Assembly (NCBI RefSeq): GCF_000182565.1
Contig: NW_015971539.1
Coordinates: 124,001 to 188,000 of the forward strand
DNA length: 64,000 nt
Source: Spizellomyces punctatus DAOM BR117
Lineage: Eukaryota > Chytridiomycota > Chytridiomycetes > Spizellomycetales > Spizellomycetaceae
Direction of reading: 5' to 3'
The notes under the pieces are model-generated. The model saw only the letters and a list, made by a program, of their open reading frames with translations, was not told where the DNA came from and searched no databases. The first letter of the stretch is position 1; each line of letters begins with the position of its first letter. The position numbers were made by a program, and so were the translations under genes. Shown piece after piece: positions 56,605-64,000 of the stretch.

Positions 56605-58914
56605 ATAATTTTTTGGTTTTGTTTATGATTGTGGTTGTTGGGTGTACAAAAGTGATTTCTTGGGTTTGCATATATAGAACTAGACCAAAGTATCTAGTAG
56701 GCGTACGAGTTGTTTTCAATTGTACAAAAGTCGAAACTGAGGAGGAATAGAACGCTGTGTGGTGGCAAGACGCTGTTCGTTGGGGTTCGGCATTATTGGA
56801 CAAATGATCTGCGCAAACCGTCAACCCGAAGCAACGCGACCATCTCGTCAAAAAGTCAAAAATGCAAAATAGATCCGCGCGTCCTTCCGTGTTTGATTTG
56901 GTTCCAATTGCTTTATCAAAGGATCCGGATAAAGTGCACTATGGCGGCTGGAGGTTAGAGACTGGATGCAACCATTCTGGTGTTGGAGGCTGCTGTTGAC
57001 ATTGATTGTAATCACATGCGAATAGGGCTTGCTGAGACTTGTACGGGAAAAACCTGAAGTCCTCATGCAATGCAATAGGGCTTTTGGAAAGGTGGGCGGG
57101 TGCTCCAGGCCTCGCTCTCTCTGCCACGAGCTCATCAGTCATCACGATCAAATCTGGGAAACTCAATTACGCGTGAAGAGGTGGAGGTGGGGAGGGGGTC
57201 CGACATCATCGGCATTTGGTACAACTCTCTGGATCGATCATCTGAGCTCATTGCCATCAGTGAAACAATCGTAAAGCGATCGGCCGCCCTGCTCAGGCTT
57301 GGTTGAGAGTTGGGATTTGGTTTTGTCGCCACGAGGGTAACTGAGCCTGGCCTGATCAAAGCTTTGATCCCATTTCCCTTCCGACTTGCTGAGAAACAGT
57401 GAACCTTTTTGAAAAAAGCCTCGCCAGCAAAAAATCTTTTTACATCTGTGCTTGTTATTTGTTGTTGCTGTTGGTGTGATTGGAATTCCCCAAAAACCCT
57501 TTTGGCCCTCAACAGGGCATCGGAGCTTTGGACTCCAGGGGCTTGTGGTAAATTGTCTCAACGCATTTACTATCCAGTGAGGTTCTAGTCGATTAGAATG
57601 CGATCATGTGATGTGGTTTCTTTCATTGCCGACTAAACGCGAATTGAAAGTTTCAATGATGAGAAGGGAGAAAACACGGTGGGGTTTGCCCTTCCTTTTT
57701 GTCCCAAAAACTCGCTTTGGAAAGACCGGGTTGTTCGACGACATTTCCCATCTTTCTACGACCTTCCCTTGTCGCCCCCCCATCACCGAAATCGACATTG
57801 CCCTACTTTTTATTCTACAGTATACTTGTCACGCCACGCAGAGAAAGCACAAAGCCACTTGCAGCACACAAGTGTGCGGTCGTGTTTTTCAACCATTCCC
57901 ATTCTACAAAATCATTCTTGTGCTCTTACCGTTTAGCCATTGTTCTTTTTGGCTTGTTCCGTCTTACTGAGCTGTCGGTCCAGCAAACTCGTCACTGCTA
58001 CTTACTATCCTATCCTTCTTTTGCACCTTGCATTGTCGGTGACTTGCTCAAACGGACACCTGCCATCGACACTTTCTATTGTGTGTGACGAGCACTTTTG
58101 GTCTCTCTACTTTGTATTCAGCAAGCGACATTGTAAACGTTGAAAGTGTCCGTACGGTTTTCCTTTTGAGCTACTTTCGTTACGCACATTTGACGCCACC
58201 CCCGCCTTGTCCGCGCGCCCGTTTCCTGCGGATCCGGTTTCCAACTTCTTTTTGTCTACCCGACCGCGGCTGTTGTGGAAGTTCTTGTTCAGGGTCCCTT
58301 GTCGGACGTTTCTCGTTATCTTTGTTTATCGTATTCCACGTTTGCGGACTGGCCATTGTGCTGATTCTACTTTTTGAGCAAGGTAATTGTGAGAGCATCT
58401 TGGAGAACGGTCTCGGTTCTGGGATGGGAGGTTCAAGGGTTGTTGGTTGGAAAGGAAACTAGGCACTATGAATGATAGTGGAGGTGCTAAAGTGCAATAT
58501 GTCGCACATGTAAATTGGCGAGCGAACGTGTATTTGGTCAGTTGGTCTCTATGTGCAGGAAGCGATTGGTGTCTCATACGGATCATGATTCCTGTTATGC
58601 TCGCGTGTAAGATAGTGCGATTGCACCATCTGTTGCTTCGTTGCACCCGTGTGCTTTGGTTCACGGAATGTACCGGCGAGGAGATGCATATCTTTCAGTC
58701 GGAGCTACAAGGATTTTGTAACGCAGATCTGGATCTGAAATCTGACCATTTTTTTCCTTACTTGTTTTCTTAGTTTCCCGGGGAAGGTCACGTAAATGCA
58801 TTAATTTTATGCAGCATCTTCCGAGCGACTATACCACCTAATTATCAGCGAAACACGCGTACCCTGCTTCCCATTTGCCACAACCTATCTGCCTCAACTG
58901 TTACCCTAATTGCA
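56605..58914. other. Intergenic region
   Basis: This 2.3 kb precedes the four-RRM gene. The part from 57.7 to 58.4 kb is pyrimidine-rich with several overlapping plus-strand frames, more like a long leader or promoter than genes. A minus-strand frame at 56939-57166 has protein-like composition but no partner exon or motif. Confidence 0.5.
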
Positions 58915-61413
58915 ATGTCTCACTTACCGAAAACGACGATTCATGTCACTAATATCACCAAAGACAAGGCCACGCTCAAGAAAATGTTCCAAGACATGGA
59001 AGGTTTCCGGCGCATTTCTTTTCATCAAGATTACTGCTTTGTATGCTTTGATGATCTGAGCTCTGCGACTGATGCGATTGACACCGTGCACAGTCAGGTA
59101 ACGGATCTACAAAACTCTTGTTAGTTGTATATCCGGACTGATTGTCTTTGATAGACCGACATGCTGGCTGCCTACGCCAAACATGGTGTTGCATCCGCAA
59201 CCACACCCACTATAGCTGTTCAGCCAAATCCCATTCTCTACGTCAGTCTCTTTTCCTATTTTACCGAGGTAGAGCTTACCAAGATCTTCCGCTCGTATGA
59301 TGGCTTTGACAGGTATGTACAGCAGATAAATGTGGGATCCTCGGTGATTTGTTAGTAACCTTTGAGGGCGTCTACTAGCTGTCGGTTCTTTCCAAGCCAT
59401 GCTCTCGTTCGCTTCAAGGACGTAGAGTGCGCCAAACGAGCGTTGGAAGATTTGAATTCCACTACGAACCTTTTTGCAAATTATTCCACCAAAGGCGCAA
59501 AACAGGGTAGTAGCAGATCGTCCCGAAGAGGAACAACATCCAGCTCTACCTCAACAACTACAGGTATCGACGGCGATGGAGCTGCCGAACACGCGAGGGC
59601 ATCAGACGCGGGCGGCGTCACCGGATCGACTCATCCCAAACGTACCATTCATGTCACCAACATCGACAAAGACAAGGCACACATCCTGCACCTGTTCTCG
59701 CAATATGAAGGCTTCCGTCGGGTAGCTTTTTACGCAGACTATTGTTTTGTGTGTTTTGCCGACACCCGCACCGCATCGAAAGCAATTGAAGAAATTCTCT
59801 TCAAAACCAAAATGAAGGCCAACTTTGCCAAAGCGGACTTTATTCCTCACCAAATTCCTACATCCGCTATCGGTCACCCAAATTCCATTATTCGCGTCTC
59901 GGACTATCCGTCCAATACCTCTGATTATGACCTTGTCAGAATCTTTGAACGACACGATGGCTTTCAGGACATTCATTTTTACCATGCATCCTGCCTTGTT
60001 TATTTCAAGGACCAAACCAGTGCGCGCCGTGCTTTAGAGAGCGTCAATGCCACTACCAACTTCACCGCCATTTATTCCAAGAAGGGGGTCAACTCGAGGT
60101 CCCGAGGAGGAGCTGTATCCCGTATAGCTCGCTCAGCACAGGCATCAGCGTCATCTGTATCCACCGCATCAGCCAAAACTCTTGCCACTTCTACACCTGC
60201 CACCGCTCTTCCTCCAGCAAACACTTCCAGTCAATCATCGCCGGACTCGTCTGAGACGCAAGAAGACGAATCGTCGTCATCTCCGCGCAACAGCCCCTCG
60301 CCCGAGCTACCTGTGGCACAAGATACCGACGAGGCCTACGATGACGACGAGCTGATTCCGCGGGAGAGCGAATCTCTCACGGCAACATTGACGCATACTC
60401 CACCCAGCATGTTTATACAGCCTGATATGGTAAATGACGTCGTTGTAGCAGCAGCTGCAGAAGCATCCGGAGCTGAAGACGCTGTTCATCAGAATGGGGA
60501 AGAGTTTGGCATAGGTGCATTCACATCAGCAGATCGCAGTGACGGATCCAACAGTGTCCATGGGTCAGATCTGGATGGTCCTGACCTGGTTCTCCATGAG
60601 CACGTCTCACACCACCTTCAACAGCAGCAGCACGATGCGGCTAAACCGCATTTGCACTTTGCTACCTTTTTGCACCAGCAGTTCCAATTATCGCCGCAAT
60701 CCAACCAGGCACCGGAAACACTCTCCGCACCCGGTCTCCTTCCGCCCTTTTCTGCAACATCTACCAACATGGCAAGCCATCTTGCCTACGCTCAGGCCCT
60801 CGCTGACAAAACGGGGCATTCGTCTCTCCCCTCGCACTTTGCTCAAGCACAAAACATGAGCAAAGACTCAACCATTGCCATCGGAAACCAACTTTTAGCT
60901 ACCAAATCCTTCCTTGACGACTTGTTTGGTCGCTACATCCGCCTTGAACAAGAAAACCGCGTGCTACGCCAAACCCATCGCCATTCCCAACACCTCGCTG
61001 CGCACATGCAAGGAACGCAGCACCCACCCCACCAACATCACCCGTCCCAACAATCACAAGACCAGCAACCCCACGACACATCTGACCAATTCCACACCTT
61101 GCACACCCAGCAACAGCTCTCAGATGCTCCTAGTGACCCATCCCTCGTTCCACCCTCCACAACCTCCCAACCACACGGCCACGTTCATGCATCTACCACT
61201 GCATCACAAACGGTTCCCATCACCCCATCCTCTGAAACAGCTGAAGCACCCTGGATCGAACTCGACCGCCTCCGTAAAGAAAACGACATTATGAGGCGGG
61301 AAAACGCGGTATTGAGAGAGGAGCTCTCTAGACGGAATATGGAATATGAACGCTTGGATGCTGCGCACAAGAGTTGTGGAGTGTTGCAGGGGTTATTGGC
61401 CATGTGTGAATAA
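58915..61413 (+). CDS. RNA-binding protein with four RRM-like domains in two tandem pairs
   Basis: Exons 58915-59097, 59155-59312 and 59379-61413 give 791 residues. Four RRM-like domains occur near residues 8-75, 82-150, 202-270 and 282-352. The first and third share TIHVTNI-KDKA, EGFRR and DYCFVCF; the second and fourth share ILYVS/IIRVS, DGFxxxxFxxxxLVxFKD and the ALExxNxTTNF ending. So an RRM pair has been duplicated as a unit. The CFVCF and LVYF cores take the place of RNP1, and aromatic positions are only partly kept. The C-terminal half is Ser/Thr-, His- and Gln-rich with a likely terminal coiled coil (LRKENDIMRRENAVLREEL). It is probably a cytoplasmic or nuclear mRNA-binding protein; the target is unknown. 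The start is a good-context first ATG. Confidence 0.85.
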
Positions 61414-62214
61414 TTTGTTTTTGTTTTGTTGTGGGGTTGGATGAGGTTTTATTCAATCGAATACCGCTCTTTGGATTTTTATTTTTCTCTTACTTGGTTT
61501 TTTCCATTTTTGTCGGTTGGTATTTTCGATTGACTGGAAAATAGTGGTGCATCAATGCGCAATGGTAATTGTTTAGGTCCCCGCTTGTGTCTTGGATCTC
61601 GTTGTTGTTTTGTGCTCCGTCTTCTGAACAGAGAATAATCTGATGCGGCCGTGTTTGCGTGGTTTCCTCTGTGGCTGAACGCATTACAAGAAGCAATGAT
61701 TAGGGCAGACTGAACCAAGTTTTAGAAAACGCATTTGGTCTGGATATCTTGCTTCATTGCATTCGTATGGGGAACCATGTCGAGCGTCAATATTCGTCCA
61801 ATTATAGATGGAATCTAATTCCTGTGTGCTTCCCACTTTTGGTTGCATGCCCGAAGGGGGTTTCTCTGCTGCCGTAATACGGCCCTTGCCCACCTCCAAA
61901 CACTCACTGTCTAGGTACACCCGTCTCATCATCAACATCTCAAAACAACACAAAAAGATGCAAAAGATCCACAGACTCAAGAAACTTAATTTTATTAAGT
62001 CCGCTACCTAAATCGCTCAAACAAACACTTTCACGGCTGAAACATTCCCGCGCATCCAAATAAAAGACTACCCTAGAGAAAAAAAAAACAAACGCAAACC
62101 CTCACAGTCTAAAGCAAAACAAATGGCTGTGATCAAACCGTTTCCCTTTACGGCCCAACCACATGGGTATGACGAGAGTCCCTGGAACCCATGCACAATT
62201 CATTGCGAGAAAGT
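61414..62214. other. Convergent intergenic region
   Basis: This 0.8 kb contains the 3' ends of the RRM gene and coronin. Short frames on both strands lack motifs. An A-run lies at 62079-62089. Confidence 0.5.
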
Positions 62215-64000
62215 TTATTTCTTCAGCAAGCCTTCCAATTGAGCTTCAAGTTGACGTATCCGTGCATCGCGTTGTGAAAGCTGGTTTTTAAGGTCATCAT
62301 TGTCCTTTCGCAAGGTGTGGTACGCGTCTTGGTACTATTTTAAATTCGACATGTTATCAGTTAGATTTCAAAGTAGGAAGGCATATTGAAAGCAAACATC
62401 GCTATCCTGTACCTCCTTTTCTGTCGATGGGAGCTTCTCGGCGCCCGCCTCCACTACAGGAGCAGTTGTTACAAACTCCTTGGCGGGTGCAGCAGTGAAC
62501 CCGGTCTCCAAGCTGATAAGCTTGGGCTGCGCGGTTTTGCCGGCAAAGAACTCATCAACGGTCAAGGCGGGCTCCGGACCAATGGTTTCTGGGTACAGGT
62601 CCGTTTGGAAGGCGTCCGACTAAGTTCAGATCTCGAATTAGAAAAGAAATAGTATGTAACGATGCCAGGAGCAGTCTTGTACCTTACGGGGGACTTTGAA
62701 AGAAATGGGCTCAACAAGAGTGGGATGAACTTTGTACGCACGTGCAATCTCCGTTTCATTGACAGATACAGCACGCTTGGGTAAGAATCCGATGCCACGT
62801 TGAGGTTCAGCTGATTTGTACTCGGAAAGGAAGTAAAGACCCTTTTCATCATCCACCCATTCGTAGTAGCGGATGTTTCCATCACCCTAGTGGAGGACTT
62901 AAATTGTAACTAACTCCTTCTGCAATGGTCTTCAAAATCACGTCATACCTTGCCCGCCAGGTACAGCATGCTCGTGTCACCATCGTAGTAAGGCATCAAC
63001 ATGCTAGCGGCGACATGCGATTTCAGTCCCGGATCAAGCATAAATAGGACAAAATGGCAATACTTTACCCAGAAGCCGTGTCAATGGTCTCCTGTTTAAG
63101 GGGCTCGGCCAAGTTGTTCGAATCGTAAATGAAAACTTGACGATCACTGGTTCTGCTGAAGCCCGTAGTGCAAATACGGTTGCTGTTGCCCATCCACGTC
63201 ACGCGAGCACCTTTGACACCTTGGTGTCCATTGGTTTCCTACTCAATGAAATGCAACTAATTAGCCCACCGGCTATTGACGGCATGCCATCCAATCTCAC
63301 GATAATACCTGGACGACTTTGTTAGCCCGAACATCAAACACTCGGAGTTTCTTGTCCTTGCACGTTGTGACCAGCAAGGTACCGTCGTAGTTCCAAGACA
63401 ATGCTTGGATAATCTCGGTGTGGCCAGTAAGCTCTTGTTTTTCCGCTCCTTTAGAGATATCCCAGAGTTTGATCGTGAAATCCGCACTAGAACTGGCAAG
63501 AAGGTTGTCCGCGGTGGGGTGGAAGAGGACATGGCCGACCTTAACGAAGCATGACGTGTTTAGGTAAGGATTTCTTCAAAAGTTTTTACGCGAATAATCA
63601 CCTTCCGCCCGTGTCCAGTCAAAGTCAGAGCTGGAGTGGAAATGCTCTCAGTCGGGCCTCCCTCAGGAATCGTCCAAACCATAACCTGCATGCATGTTCA
63701 GCACAATGTTACAAAACCGGTGAATTGATCACGCTCTTCGGACCTTGGTATCTTCGGACGCAGATGCGACAACATGGTCATTAAAAGGGTTGAAATCGGT
63801 GTCAAGCACAGCAGCAGTGTGACCGTTGTATACTGGAAGTGTTTCGGGTAACTTTCCGGTGGTTCCATGTGGAATGACCGCAAATGCACCACCTATACGC
63901 ATACCGGCGAGTTAGCACGCCGCCACTTGTTCTCCGTATCATTTCATTTCACAGCGGTCCTAATGTAGGGTGAACGAACCTCCTCCCGCTTCCAAGTTTA
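62215..64000 (-). CDS. CRN1: Coronin, N-terminus beyond window
   Basis: Nine visible exons: 64000-63980, 63892-63744, 63685-63602, 63539-63309, 63238-63069, 63003-62949, 62886-62683, 62619-62413, 62334-62215, all in phase. Coronin binds F-actin and Arp2/3 and controls cortical actin turnover. WD repeats are clear (LPVYNGHTAAVLDTDFNPFN, SSSADFTIKLWDIS, ELTGHTEIIQALSWNYDG, KKLRVFDVRANKVVQ), followed by the coronin-specific LMPYYDGDTSMLYLAGKGDG and IRYYEWVDDEKGLYFLSEY blocks. A unique linker (YPETIGPEPALTVDEFFAGK) leads to a short terminal coiled coil (LSQRDARIRQLEAQLEGLL) used for oligomerisation. The intron density is the highest in the window. The tail is short, without the long KXRRLRS/CA region of budding-yeast coronin. 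The 5' exon(s) lie beyond the right edge. Confidence 0.95.

Noticed and set aside
57605-58462. Several plus-strand frames of 110-130 codons
   Set aside because: Overlapping in three frames in pyrimidine-rich DNA upstream of the RRM gene; composition driven by TTC/CTT runs.

Overview
The window is nuclear DNA of a fungus, very probably an early-diverging one (chytrid-like). Genes are split by short GT-AG introns (mostly 56-105 nt), several promoters carry a clear TATA box, and a velvet-domain regulator (a family confined to fungi) sits beside genes typical of non-Dikarya lineages or animals, namely a VAMP7-type longin SNARE and a TTC36-type TPR protein. The exact taxon cannot be read from the sequence. 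Exon-intron models were built by hand from reading phase, splice signals and protein-family conservation; every multi-exon model reported as a gene closes in phase.

Layout. 1-5863 (-): acetyl-CoA carboxylase, C-terminus beyond the left edge. 7187-8925 (+): PA2G4/EBP1-like protein. 9654-11429 (+): secreted phospholipase C-like protein with a GPI-type tail. 11934-17447 (-): very large CAF120/SKG3-like PH protein joined from two long ORFs. 18102-19660 (-): velvet protein in six exons. 21115-22596 (+): unknown protein with a three-copy 16-residue repeat. 22750-23478 (-): universal stress protein. 24067-24149 (-): tRNA-Leu(CAG). 25808-28207 (+): SET-fold protein with eroded catalytic motifs. 30051-30705 (+): PLAC8 protein. 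31338-31754 (-): small His-rich protein. 31938-33224 (-): GATA factor. 34574-35839 (+): MET1-type uroporphyrinogen methyltransferase. 35916-37624 (-): aldehyde dehydrogenase. 37892-39256 (+): secreted Gly-rich protein. 39534-40619 (+): VAMP7-like SNARE.

40.6-53.5 kb is a gene-poor island: a Cys-rich-coding tandem repeat at 41.0-41.4 kb, inverted copies of a promoter-like core, a degenerate direct duplication, many broken open segments, and two intron-containing genes (a small TATA-driven gene at 47.4 kb and TTC36 at 50.1-51.0 kb). Beyond it lie a Crz1-like C2H2 factor (53655-54656), a paralogue of the small gene in inverted orientation (54888-55221), the cyclin-selective E2 UBE2C (55820-56604), a four-RRM protein (58915-61413) and the 3' part of coronin (62215 to the right edge).

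The genes do not form one pathway. They are mainly housekeeping and regulatory: lipid and siroheme synthesis, CCR4-NOT or RNA-linked proteins, developmental transcription factors, SNARE and actin functions and APC/C ubiquitylation. The most unusual material is the island, the LWCRGPRPPD paralogue pair, the eroded SET protein and the duplicated RRM pair.
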